Shown piece after piece: positions 35,031-43,623 of a stretch of 64,000 nucleotides of DNA; position 1 is the stretch's first letter, and each line of letters opens with the position of its first letter. The stretch lies in assembly GCA_024684815.1 (NCBI GenBank), contig JAIKWL010000065.1, forward strand, positions 25,550 to 89,549, written 5' to 3'. This DNA is from Saccharofermentans sp. Lineage in GTDB: Bacteria; Bacillota; Clostridia; Saccharofermentanales; Saccharofermentanaceae. Both the position numbers and the translations under genes were made by a program. The notes under the pieces were generated by a model. That model saw only the letters and a list, made by a program, of their open reading frames with translations, ran no database searches and was not told where the DNA came from.

Positions 35031-35071
35031 AAAAATACTCCTCAAAAAACTCAATTTGCCTATTGAAAACA

Positions 35072-35083
35072 GAACAAATGTCC
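35072..35083. promoter_or_regulatory. SOS-like operator of the HTH gene
   Basis: GAACAAATGTCC is one base from the LexA core. The extended AAACAGAACAAATGTCCGCT matches the recombinase operator at 20668 in 17 of 20 positions. Confidence 0.5.
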
Positions 35084-35100
35084 GCTAACCTTATGGGGTA

Positions 35101-35129
35101 ATCATATCACCACAGGGTTCAGAAGTAAA
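35101..35129 (-). promoter_or_regulatory. Promoter of the HTH gene
   Basis: TATGAT (35106-35101) and TTTACT (35129-35124) on the minus strand, spacer 17 bases. The SOS-like box lies about 18 bases after the -10. Confidence 0.55.
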
Positions 35130-35367
35130 TATGTTTTTGAGGACATTTACTATATATTGTGGTTTTGTAATATTACATTTTCCGAATATATCAATTTAAT
35201 TCTAATATATAATATACTTATAGATATTATATATTATAGTACCGTCATATCATGCTTTGAGCAGAAGTGTCTGCCGGAGCATGAATGAAACGTAATAACC
35301 GTAATCAAGAGCTGCCTCTTATGTGAACATCTCACTTTCGAGGCAGCCCTGACAGGTTATATTTCCC
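35130..35367. other. AT-rich intergenic stretch
   Basis: About 100 bases (35145-35245) are almost pure A/T with TATA-type palindromes. A structured GC island follows: CATGCT/AGCATG enclosing GCAG/CTGC (35251-35283). A hairpin GCTGCCTC/GAGGCAGC (about 35310-35347) probably terminates the membrane-protein operon to its right. I see no gene here. Confidence 0.5.
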
Positions 35368-36684
35368 TTAGCCTATAACGACAAGCACAGCAGACAAAAT
35401 GCAAATCGCTATATAAGATACTGTTGTAAATAATACTCCGGCTCTGAAATGCGGTTTGCCGCGGTGAACGGTAATTATCGTCATTGCAGCTGCAAAGCCC
35501 AGTGTCAGTGTTCCCCACATTGCAAGGATCCTTTTGGGAGTATATCCGAAAATGCTGTAATAAAGGCCCAGCTTACTCATTGCGATAGCTGCGAAGACAA
35601 TGCTTTCAGCCATCAGAAGCGTTACAAGGATCTTGGAAGGAACAGAGAAGCTGCCTTCCGGACCGGTCTTTCCGAACAGGATTATTGCAAGATATACGCA
35701 CATATTTACTGCCATTATTCCGACCAGCTCAAAGAAGCCTTCTCTAGCGTAGTGAGATACAAGTAATCCTTCAGGTACAGTTCCGGTAAAACCGCCCAGC
35801 ATATAAGTTAATCTCTTAATAAAGAACAGTATGTATGCAAGAACAAAGATTCCTGCAGCTATATATACGAGCGTTGAGGATGCTGTTTTTCCCTTACCCC
35901 TGACATTATTGATCCAGGCAGCAACTCTCTTCTCCCTGGCGCCGTCTGATTTGGCGCTTCTGGACATAAGGCCATAGAGATAGAAGCATACGGGAATTGC
36001 GAATACGGCTCTCCAGAAGATCTCATTGATCCTAAGGTTCCCGAAATATTCTTCAGCCCACCAGAACATGTTATTGATAAACGCACTGATATCCTCATCG
36101 ATCGATGACATAAGACTTATAGAGATTATAAGCAATATACTCATAACGATAATGAATATGACAGCACCGGCGCGATTCTTCTTGGGCGGAGCTTCAATAC
36201 CGTCTTCTGATTCCTCCTGAGGCTTTTTAAAGCTCGACCAGTCAATTATGTAGTTCGGGAAACCTGCAAATGATTTAACGAAGAATCCGTGAATAAGATC
36301 TGCCGGAATAAAACCCGATGTCTTTCCGCCAAGAAGAATGTTATTCGAGATCAGTACCGAATACACCGCGCATAAATGCATTGCGAATACTGAGATCCCC
36401 TCTTCAGGTCCTATCGTTGCGGTCATTCCCGAAAGGAATGTCATTATGTACCAGAATACAGTCTCGCCGGAAATCCTGCCTGAGATGCCTCTTCTGCCTC
36501 TTCTTACGATTTCGTTAACGAGTATGAAAAGAATGGCTATTACCGGATATGCGACCGATACCGACAGCTTGTCTGTCTCAATGACGAACTCATTATAAGA
36601 TGTCAGCAGCAGTCTTAAATAAACGTATGCTAAGGGATAGGCCAGGATAATTCCCAGCCTTTGTAATATAACCTTTTTGTCCAT
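35368..36684 (-). CDS. DUF4153/DUF4173 membrane protein
   Basis: 438 residues from ATG 36684 (AGAGAGGA 8 bases upstream, five bases after the XRE gene stop). Eleven or more membrane helices with a charged cytoplasmic loop near 165-190 (KKPQEESEDGIEAPPKKNR). The C-terminal half contains AREGFFELVGIMAVNMCVYL, the mark of DUF4173-type proteins. Function is unknown. It is the last gene of the DUF2975-XRE-DUF4153 operon, an arrangement repeated in many Firmicutes. Confidence 0.75.
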   Translation of the reverse strand: MDKKVILQRLGIILAYPLAYVYLRLLLTSYNEFVIETDKLSVSVAYPVIAILFILVNEIVRRGRRGISGRISGETVFWYIMTFLSGMTATIGPEEGISVFAMHLCAVYSVLISNNILLGGKTSGFIPADLIHGFFVKSFAGFPNYIIDWSSFKKPQEESEDGIEAPPKKNRAGAVIFIIVMSILLIISISLMSSIDEDISAFINNMFWWAEEYFGNLRINEIFWRAVFAIPVCFYLYGLMSRSAKSDGAREKRVAAWINNVRGKGKTASSTLVYIAAGIFVLAYILFFIKRLTYMLGGFTGTVPEGLLVSHYAREGFFELVGIMAVNMCVYLAIILFGKTGPEGSFSVPSKILVTLLMAESIVFAAIAMSKLGLYYSIFGYTPKRILAMWGTLTLGFAAAMTIITVHRGKPHFRAGVLFTTVSYIAICILSAVLVVIG

Positions 36685-36689
36685 TGTGA

Positions 36690-36893
36690 TCAGTCCTCTC
36701 TGAACTCGAGAATATCTCCGGGCTGGCAATCCAAAGCCTTGCAGATATCGTTTAAAGTTGAGAACCTGACAGCTTTAGCTTTCTGGTTCTTAAGTATCGA
36801 AAGATTTGCCTGCGTTATCCCCACTTTTGCAGCCAGTTCGCCGGAGGAGATCTTACGCTTTGCCATCATTACATCAAGATTCACGATAATCAT
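36690..36893 (-). CDS. XRE-family HTH regulator (YozG-like)
   Basis: 67 residues, essentially one Cro/C1-type HTH: MMAKRKISSGELAAKVGITQ, ANLSILKNQKAKAVRFSTL, NDICKALDCQPGDILEF. This short type is regularly coupled to DUF2975 membrane proteins. It lies 15 bases after the DUF2975 gene and 5 bases before the DUF4153 gene. It is the best candidate to bind the paired boxes at 37423-37458. Confidence 0.9.
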   Translation of the reverse strand: MIIVNLDVMMAKRKISSGELAAKVGITQANLSILKNQKAKAVRFSTLNDICKALDCQPGDILEFRED

Positions 36894-36908
36894 ATTTCTC
36901 CTCCTTTC

Positions 36909-37361
36909 TCAGATCGTAAGATCCATTTCTTCTTTCATAGTAATCGCTTTAGCAAATACTACCCTTACACTCATTACGACAAGCGCCATAAACAGTGCTA
37001 CGATCGATAAGATCCAGGCTCCGTTCCAGATGAATCCGCCTACAGCACAATCTACTGCAATTCCAACCAGAGCAAGTGTTATGGTCATCATAAGATTTGT
37101 ATTTACTCTGTCAAAGACTATATCCTTACTCATATTAAACAATAGTTTTAACAAAGCGAAAAGCACTACATACGCACCGGCGGTTCCAAGATAGAATACT
37201 ACCGCAAGCGCTGCCACTCTTCCAATATCAAATACCTCTGCCCAGCAAAAAGCAATATACTTGGTTATGACGATTCCGAAAACATCAGCTACAACAGCCA
37301 TAGCAATGAACAACACCGTAGCGATCTTTGTCCATCTGATTATCACATCATTGTATCGCAT
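36909..37361 (-). CDS. DUF2975 family membrane protein
   Basis: 150 residues with four membrane helices and the typical middle segment (LLKLLFNMSKDIVFDRVNTNLM). DUF2975 proteins are paired with short XRE regulators and are thought to modulate them, as here. First gene of the operon; two operator-like boxes precede it. Confidence 0.85.
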   Translation of the reverse strand: MRYNDVIIRWTKIATVLFIAMAVVADVFGIVITKYIAFCWAEVFDIGRVAALAVVFYLGTAGAYVVLFALLKLLFNMSKDIVFDRVNTNLMMTITLALVGIAVDCAVGGFIWNGAWILSIVALFMALVVMSVRVVFAKAITMKEEMDLTI

Positions 37362-37422
37362 AGTCTTTGTCCTCCTGAAATAAGATTAAGCTAGCTTTAT
37401 GGCATTATACTAACATAGGCTT

Positions 37423-37458
37423 TTTCGTTTTTCAAGAGTTTTTTATTGTTTTTCGATA
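37423..37458. promoter_or_regulatory. Paired 15-bp boxes upstream of the DUF2975-XRE operon
   Basis: TTTCGTTTTTCAAGA (37423-37437) and TATTGTTTTTCGATA (37444-37458) start 21 bases apart, two helical turns. The second is nearly palindromic (TATTG...CGATA). The same pair with the same spacing occurs at 47427-47462. Confidence 0.55.
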
Positions 37459-37529
37459 TATTTTTCTTGTTTTGCACTTATCATGCTTTCCGCACTCGGC
37501 CAAAAGCACTTATTCTCAAGGCTTTGAAG

Positions 37530-38573
37530 CTATATCTTGAATTTGGCAGATGTTTCTCTGCCGGTCTTTATCCTTTCATAAAGAGCCGGATACGTGCATG
37601 TGCAGCCTTCCGCAAGAGTCTCTTCATTTTCTTCTTTTTCTATACGGTTACCCAAAGAGAACTTCAGAGGCTTTTTGGACTCATACAGTTTTACGGATAA
37701 TATCCTGTGATATCTGGAAAGATCCATAACATAAGGAGGCGTCATGCTTATTGTTTCTATATCCTTTAAAGAGAAAGGTTCATCATTGATCTTTAATGAA
37801 GACGTTTCGAATTTCAAAGACTTCAAATCCTTTACTCCGTTCTCCCTCTCAAATATGTACTCTATTAACTTAATAACTATAAAAGTATAAACAATCGCCA
37901 ATGCAGCCATTCCTAAAACAAATGGTGCGATATCCAGCTTGTTTAAGACTAACCAGTTAAAAAAGATAACGAAGAACAATACAGTAACAGCAGCAACAAC
38001 TATCGTCAGGAGAATTAACTTCAGATCAAAAGAAGACGGTTTATTTCTTTCATAAACATCACCTTCAAAAGCTTCATATTCAATATCTCCGGTAAGCTCC
38101 TGTTTTGCGATCATGACAGCATCTGAGATCTCCTTAAACTGCTTTATCTTTATTCCGGGAAGCCCGACATAAAGGTTGGTATCAGGATCATTATCATTAT
38201 CTGCGAAAACCAGTTCATAGCGGGCTTTGCCTTTACCTGAATGATTGAAATTCGTTCCGATATAATCCTTCACGGAGTAAACAGCATTTGCATCTCCTAC
38301 TGTTATATCTACTGACTTGGAAAGAACTGTTACACTGACATCTTTTTCTTTGGCTGTATTGATTATTATTCCGACGACAGCTACAGCCAAAAACAACCAT
38401 CCGTATTCTAAGATAAACTCCATCGGATTATCTTTGCCTGAATTCAGCGCCAATAAGATCATTGCCCCGGCAAGTACACAAAGACCTATTCCGTATTTTA
38501 TTGTCAGGACTATAAAACTCTTGAGCTTTGTATGTTTTCTTTCAAATACTTTTTCCGTGACGTAAGAGGCCAT
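37530..38573 (-). CDS. Membrane protein of unknown function (347 aa)
   Basis: A basic N-terminus (YVTEKVFERKHTKLKSF) leads into two helices (about 20-65). A soluble region of about 120 residues follows (about 70-195, with IGTNFNHSGKGKARYELVF), then a second pair of helices (about 200-250) and a C-terminal soluble region with basic tail. The two halves look like a tandem of the same plan, membrane pair plus PH-like beta-rich domain; this is an impression, not a measured similarity. It lies 24 bases downstream of the second M56 gene on the same strand. Confidence 0.6.
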   Translation of the reverse strand: MASYVTEKVFERKHTKLKSFIVLTIKYGIGLCVLAGAMILLALNSGKDNPMEFILEYGWLFLAVAVVGIIINTAKEKDVSVTVLSKSVDITVGDANAVYSVKDYIGTNFNHSGKGKARYELVFADNDNDPDTNLYVGLPGIKIKQFKEISDAVMIAKQELTGDIEYEAFEGDVYERNKPSSFDLKLILLTIVVAAVTVLFFVIFFNWLVLNKLDIAPFVLGMAALAIVYTFIVIKLIEYIFERENGVKDLKSLKFETSSLKINDEPFSLKDIETISMTPPYVMDLSRYHRILSVKLYESKKPLKFSLGNRIEKEENEETLAEGCTCTYPALYERIKTGRETSAKFKI

Positions 38574-38597
38574 AACAGTTCCCCCTGCTTTTAATGA

Positions 38598-40445
38598 TCA
38601 GAAATGATTCTTCAAAAATTTGAGAGATCTGTCTGCTATCATATCAGCATCATCACGGGCTGACAAACTGTTAACATCATCAACAATATACAGATAACCG
38701 TTATTCGACGAACTGTATGCAAGGATCATATTCTGAATATCATCATAATCACATCCGCTGATAAATGCAGAAGGTAAATCATTGCTCAACATCAAATAAG
38801 CACTGTCCACATACTCATTTATACCGACCTTAGCCTCTGTATAATGCGTAATGTTAACCGTTTTCGGCATGTATGGTTCAACAAGTATCATTCCCCTGAT
38901 ATCATTCTGTCTGTAAACACCGGCATAAGCCGTTATAAACCCTCCGACAGAATGTCCCCAAAGCCAGATATTCGAGCAGTCAACATCCGGCAGATTCTTT
39001 AATCCGTCGATAACGGCATTCAGATCCATCACTTCTTCGTGCAAAAAATCTCCGTCAGGTTCCTGTCCTGCTTCCAAAGCATTCGAGAAATCAAATATAA
39101 CAACGGCATAACCTTTGTCATTGAACCTTGAAGCTATATCAATATAGTATGAAGAATCGTAAGAACCGCACATGACGATCGTCTTAAACGGTCCTTCACC
39201 TAAGGGAAGCATAAGGATTCCCTTTATGGCAATACCGTGCCGGTAAAAATACACATCATGGGAATTATACAAACTCATGCTGTAGTCAGCGGATTCCGGA
39301 AAATCCTGCATATCCTCATCAACGGCAATAACATCAGGTATCTCTTCCAAAGGCTCATTTACCGCAGCCATCGGCTCGATCACAAAACAGCCGGATACTA
39401 TGATCAAGGCAACCAGGCCTACTACAAAAGTCTTATAACTCTTTTTGGCGGGATTTGTGATGCTGATTATTCTTTTCTTCATGACTTCAAATCCGCCGCG
39501 CATTCCTGTAGTAACGGTAAATCCAAAGGATTTTGCGGTTCTCTGATTCAGGAGTTCCAATAATGATTCGGCATAACCGACAGAAGAATTGGACTCGGAA
39601 CAAAGCAGAACTTCTTCATCACATGCAAGCTCGCAGTCGCGGCCTGACAGAATAAACGCAGTCCAAATTATAGGATTGTACCAGTTAACAGCCAGAACCA
39701 GATATCTCACTATTACCCAGATGTAATCACCATGCTTATGGTGACAGGCTTCGTGACAAATGATATAACTGCTCATCCTTCCGGATATGTTATCAACATA
39801 GATCTCTTTGTCCGCCCTGTAGCTTCCCGGCATCTCAAAATCTTTATCAACATATATTCCGTCGAAAAGAAGGAACGGAGCGCTATTATGATCTATAACG
39901 AAGATCTTAAGTCCGCTGATCGGGTCTTTGCCTAAGTATTTTCTGTTCCGTCTGCAATAAAGAATAAAACCGGCATTGTATATTGCCAGCAGAATGATCA
40001 TGATCACCGACACTGTAATGCTTATATTCGTAAGAACAGCATACCAGTCTACAGATATACGCTTAACAGAACTTTCTTCAGTCAGAACCGCATCAACATT
40101 AACCTGATCTGCCTGTATCATTTCATTTTCAACAAGATCATTTTGATAGATCAGCTGTTCATCTTCTATAACCGCCGTATTATTCTGCTCAGTTTTTTCT
40201 ATATCAGCATAGCCGGCAAAATCTGTCAGCCCGGTAACGGCTGTCTCTTCCCTGACAGGGATATAAGGGACCAGTTCTTCAGGAACCGGAATACTTATCC
40301 TTAAGAACGGGAAAAGCAGCATGCAGACAGGAATGATCAGCCACATTGCATACTGATGCTTCTTCAGTATCTTTCCGTTTGAAAGATACCGAATGATCAT
40401 CAATACGATCGTTATTATCGATATTCCGATAATGTAGCGCAGCAT
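38598..40445 (-). CDS. BlaR1-type M56 metallopeptidase fused to an alpha/beta-hydrolase ectodomain
   Basis: 615 residues. The N-terminal membrane part is nearly the same as in the protein at 20810 (MLRYIIGISI...IIR.LSNGKI; YCRRNRKYLGKDP), with zinc motif HEACH at 231-235, GRDCELACDEEV and a last helix near 345-365. The outer 240 residues are an alpha/beta hydrolase: EGPFKTIVMCGSYDSS oxyanion region, nucleophile elbow GHSVGG, and a C-terminal part reaching KFLKNHF. The sensor domain of BlaR1 is absent. A lipoprotein paralogue of the hydrolase lies at 48788. It starts one base after the BlaI gene and would inactivate it on stimulation. Confidence 0.87.
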   Translation of the reverse strand: MLRYIIGISIITIVLMIIRYLSNGKILKKHQYAMWLIIPVCMLLFPFLRISIPVPEELVPYIPVREETAVTGLTDFAGYADIEKTEQNNTAVIEDEQLIYQNDLVENEMIQADQVNVDAVLTEESSVKRISVDWYAVLTNISITVSVIMIILLAIYNAGFILYCRRNRKYLGKDPISGLKIFVIDHNSAPFLLFDGIYVDKDFEMPGSYRADKEIYVDNISGRMSSYIICHEACHHKHGDYIWVIVRYLVLAVNWYNPIIWTAFILSGRDCELACDEEVLLCSESNSSVGYAESLLELLNQRTAKSFGFTVTTGMRGGFEVMKKRIISITNPAKKSYKTFVVGLVALIIVSGCFVIEPMAAVNEPLEEIPDVIAVDEDMQDFPESADYSMSLYNSHDVYFYRHGIAIKGILMLPLGEGPFKTIVMCGSYDSSYYIDIASRFNDKGYAVVIFDFSNALEAGQEPDGDFLHEEVMDLNAVIDGLKNLPDVDCSNIWLWGHSVGGFITAYAGVYRQNDIRGMILVEPYMPKTVNITHYTEAKVGINEYVDSAYLMLSNDLPSAFISGCDYDDIQNMILAYSSSNNGYLYIVDDVNSLSARDDADMIADRSLKFLKNHF

Positions 40446-40446
40446 C

Positions 40447-40803
40447 CTAACCTTCCCTGATTATGTTTCTCAATTCCTCTAACTGTTCTCCGGTAAGCTG
40501 ATCCGAACCGATAAGATTTGAGATCAAGAGCCCGACATTACCTTTATAAACCTTATCAAGGAAAGAAGTTGTTTCTTCCATCTCGGCTTCTGTTCTGTCT
40601 ATGGCAGGACAAAATCTCTTGGCGCGGTCTTCCTGCACATACGTGACAGCGCCCTTTTCAGTCATGCGCTTGAGCAAAGTAATAACCGTGTTTTTTGTCC
40701 ATCCGGTATTAGGAGCAAGCTCCTTTGTAAGTTCGGTTATAGTCATGGAATTATTCTTCCAGAGACAATCAGCTATCTTCCATTCGGCATCAGATAAACG
40801 CAT
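40447..40803 (-). CDS. BlaI/MecI-type transcriptional repressor, second copy
   Basis: 118 residues, the same length as the copy at 24042 and very similar throughout (LSDAEWKIADCLWKNNSMTI, WTKNTVITLLKRMTEKGAVT, AIDRTEAEMEETTSFLDKVY, KGNVGLLISNL). It is the repressor partner of the M56-hydrolase protein. A TACAATTGTA palindrome lies 23 bases upstream of its start, the classical type of BlaI/MecI operator. Confidence 0.93.
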   Translation of the reverse strand: MRLSDAEWKIADCLWKNNSMTITELTKELAPNTGWTKNTVITLLKRMTEKGAVTYVQEDRAKRFCPAIDRTEAEMEETTSFLDKVYKGNVGLLISNLIGSDQLTGEQLEELRNIIREG

Positions 40804-40825
40804 CGAAAATCACTCCTTACATAAA

Positions 40826-40843
40826 GGTGTACAATTGTATACC
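40826..40843. promoter_or_regulatory. BlaI/MecI-type operator of the second pair
   Basis: GGTGTACAATTGTATACC is an 18-base palindrome with a single mismatched pair; its core TACAATTGTA is the TACA-TGTA pattern of BlaI/MecI sites. It overlaps the expected promoter of the blaI-like gene at 40803. Confidence 0.7.
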
Positions 40844-40960
40844 GTAAATATATCATTCAGGTAGACACCCGTCAACTCACCGATCGCATTCTGTATATGC
40901 GTTTCTTAAAATGTTAAAATCACTTTAGTATTAGGCTCTCGATCGATCAGGAGGACATTT

Positions 40961-42958
40961 ATGAGATTCACAGACGGCGCCTGGAGAACTGCAGAAGGAT
41001 TCAATATCCATCCTGCTCGCGAAGTCCGGTTCATTCAGAATAACGGAAAAACATTAACACTTACTCTTCCGACATATCACGTGGGTTCCAGAGGCAATAC
41101 TTTGAGCGGTCCGTATCTTACCATAGAGATCTCTTCTCCCTTCGAGAACGCTTTCCGCATCAGATCTTATCACTTCAAAGGTGACAGCTCCTTCTCCCCT
41201 TCATATTTTGAACTGAACGATACATGCGTTCCTTTATCAGTCGACGAAGGCGATAAACTTATCACCGTAAGAAGCGGAGAGAGTACTCTTACTATAAACA
41301 AAGAAAATTACGGCTATGAACTGCTCAGGGGAAACCAAACAGTAACCGGATCATGTGAAGGTGCATTGGCTTATATCGACGGAAGCCATGGCTTCTTTAT
41401 GAGAGAACAGCTGAGCCTTGCCGTGGGCGAACACGTCTACGGCTTAGGTGAAAGATTCGGCAGTTTCATAAGAAACGGACAAAGCATAGACATCGTCAAC
41501 AAGGACGGCGGTACCTTCACTGAACAGGCATATAAGAATATACCATTCTATATTACCGATAAGAATCTCGGAGTATTCGTAAACCACACTGAAGAGATCA
41601 ATTTTGAAGTCGCTTCGGAAAATGTTTCAAAAGTTCAGTTCTCCGTACGGGGAGAATGTCTTGATTACTATCTGTTTGCAGGAAACTCCATGAAAGATGT
41701 CCTCACACTTTACACTGGTCTCACAGGCCGTGTCCCGGAACTTCCCGATTGGTCATTCGGACTTTGGCTCTCCACTTCTTTTTCTACGGATTACGACGAG
41801 AAGACTGTTCTCTCATTCGTAGACGGAATGCTCGAAAGAGGGATCGATCTTAAAGTATTCCACTTTGACTGTTTCTGGATGAAAGACAGTCACTGGTGCA
41901 ATTTCCTCTGGGACAGTGATATGTTTCCTGATCCTGAGGGGCTTATATCCAAGCTTCACGAGAGAGGGCTCCATGTCTGTGTATGGATCAATCCTTATAT
42001 CGCCCAGCAATCGGAGATCTTTGATGAGGCGGCAAAGAACGGCTATCTCATCAGAAAAACTGACGGAAGTATCTGGCAGACAGACCTATGGCAGGCCGGA
42101 ATGGGAATAGTGGATTTTACGAATCAGGATGCAGTCAAATGGTATCAGGATAAACTTAGATACCTTATCGATATAGGAGTGGACTGCTTCAAGACAGATT
42201 TTGGCGAGAGGATACCTGTTATAGATGTTGTTTTTTCCGACGGGTCCGACCCGCTTAGAATGCATAACTACTATACTTATCTTTATAACAAAGCGGTTTT
42301 CGAGCTTCTCGAAAAAGAGAAAGGCAAAGGCGAAGCAGTGGTATTTGCAAGGAGCGCCACTGCAGGATGTCAGAAGTTCCCCGTTCACTGGGGCGGTGAC
42401 TGCCACTCGGATTATCCTTCTATGGAACAGACGATCAGAGGCGGACTGTCGCTCATGCTCTCAGGCTTTTCCTACTGGAGTCATGACATAGGCGGATTTG
42501 AAGACAAATCCACTCCCGATGTCTATAAGCGTTGGTCAGCATTCGGGCTTCTGAGCTCCCACAGCAGGCTGCACGGAAGCAGATCTTACAGGGTGCCGTG
42601 GAACTATGACGAAGAATCCGTGGATGTATTAAGACACTATACGGAACTGAAAAAATCACTTATGCCATATATCAATATTGCCCGTAAGGAAGCAACGGAA
42701 CTCGGTCTTCCTGTTATGCGGCCCATGATCCTGGAATTCCAGAATGATCCCGTCTGCCCGTACCTTGATAAACAATATATGCTCGGAAACAATATCCTTA
42801 TAGCTCCCGTTTTTGATAAAGACGGTATGGTCGAATTCTATCTGCCGGAAGGCACATGGACTTCAGTTGACGGAAAAGACAAACGCGTGATCAAAAACGG
42901 CAGATTCTTTAAAGAACAGCGTGGTTACTTTGATATGCCGGTCTACATCAGGGAGTAA
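40961..42958 (+). CDS. Glycoside hydrolase family 31 alpha-xylosidase
   Basis: 665 residues, cytoplasmic (no signal). The nucleophile is Asp413 in FKTDFGERIP, the form typical of YicI alpha-xylosidases, and the acid/base is Asp480 in GGDCHSDYPSM. Other GH31 segments are GLGERFGSF, DCFWMKDSHWCNF and WSHDIGGFE. It removes alpha-xylosyl residues from isoprimeverose and xyloglucan oligosaccharides. GGAGG lies 8 bases before the ATG. No transporter is adjacent, but a solute-binding lipoprotein is encoded at 43624 on the other strand. The symbol yicI would be by family only. Confidence 0.9.
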   Translation: MRFTDGAWRTAEGFNIHPAREVRFIQNNGKTLTLTLPTYHVGSRGNTLSGPYLTIEISSPFENAFRIRSYHFKGDSSFSPSYFELNDTCVPLSVDEGDKLITVRSGESTLTINKENYGYELLRGNQTVTGSCEGALAYIDGSHGFFMREQLSLAVGEHVYGLGERFGSFIRNGQSIDIVNKDGGTFTEQAYKNIPFYITDKNLGVFVNHTEEINFEVASENVSKVQFSVRGECLDYYLFAGNSMKDVLTLYTGLTGRVPELPDWSFGLWLSTSFSTDYDEKTVLSFVDGMLERGIDLKVFHFDCFWMKDSHWCNFLWDSDMFPDPEGLISKLHERGLHVCVWINPYIAQQSEIFDEAAKNGYLIRKTDGSIWQTDLWQAGMGIVDFTNQDAVKWYQDKLRYLIDIGVDCFKTDFGERIPVIDVVFSDGSDPLRMHNYYTYLYNKAVFELLEKEKGKGEAVVFARSATAGCQKFPVHWGGDCHSDYPSMEQTIRGGLSLMLSGFSYWSHDIGGFEDKSTPDVYKRWSAFGLLSSHSRLHGSRSYRVPWNYDEESVDVLRHYTELKKSLMPYINIARKEATELGLPVMRPMILEFQNDPVCPYLDKQYMLGNNILIAPVFDKDGMVEFYLPEGTWTSVDGKDKRVIKNGRFFKEQRGYFDMPVYIRE

Positions 42959-42969
42959 AACCGGACTGA

Positions 42970-43611
42970 TCAAAGACCCATAGCTTCTTCAACCAAAGCC
43001 AGTGTCTGCTCGATACTTCTGTTCTCATCACGGAAGATGACTTTAAAACCTGAATTTAAAAGTTCATCATATGATTCCTGAGAACATATCAGCTCGAGGC
43101 CCTTTCTGTAATTCTCCAGTGCCTTTTCAGGCTCGGGTTCTTCCAGCATAAGTTTATAGAGAAACTGCTTTTCGGGATCAGGTCTGTCAAAGAATCTGCT
43201 TATAGAGATCTTCGGATCCGAAAGCAATACGACCGTATGATCCAAAGGTGCGATAGTTTTCAGTTTTTCGATGCTGATGTTTGTATCAACGAATACCGGT
43301 TTGCCCTGACTGCATATATCCGGAAGCATACGCAATTCAAGTATTCCGCATTCCTTTTTTGCACCGTCTATCCAGTCTTTATATTCCTGCGGAGTCCTTC
43401 TTATAAAATCATGCCAGTCGACAAGATCACGGGTATATGTCAGACAAGGAAATTCTTCCTTATCAAGTTCGCCGGGATAATTATCATGGTAATTCTCTTC
43501 ACATGCAATCCCGCCGTGCTTTTTTGCAAGTTCCTTGACCATTGTGGATTTTCCGGCATATGACGTACCTATAACAAAATATGCATTTTCAAAATACATA
43601 TCATTACTCAT
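42970..43611 (-). CDS. P-loop kinase-like protein
   Basis: 213 residues with Walker A GTSYAGKST near residues 14-22, and a C-terminal half rich in helices. The FVDTNISIEKLKTIAP segment (about 105-120) fits the second nucleotide-binding strand of the shikimate/adenylate kinase fold. Substrate is unknown. It is 12 bases after the convergent xylosidase stop and just downstream of the solute-binding lipoprotein gene on the same strand. Confidence 0.7.
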   Translation of the reverse strand: MSNDMYFENAYFVIGTSYAGKSTMVKELAKKHGGIACEENYHDNYPGELDKEEFPCLTYTRDLVDWHDFIRRTPQEYKDWIDGAKKECGILELRMLPDICSQGKPVFVDTNISIEKLKTIAPLDHTVVLLSDPKISISRFFDRPDPEKQFLYKLMLEEPEPEKALENYRKGLELICSQESYDELLNSGFKVIFRDENRSIEQTLALVEEAMGL

Positions 43612-43623
43612 TTCTTTTCTCCT

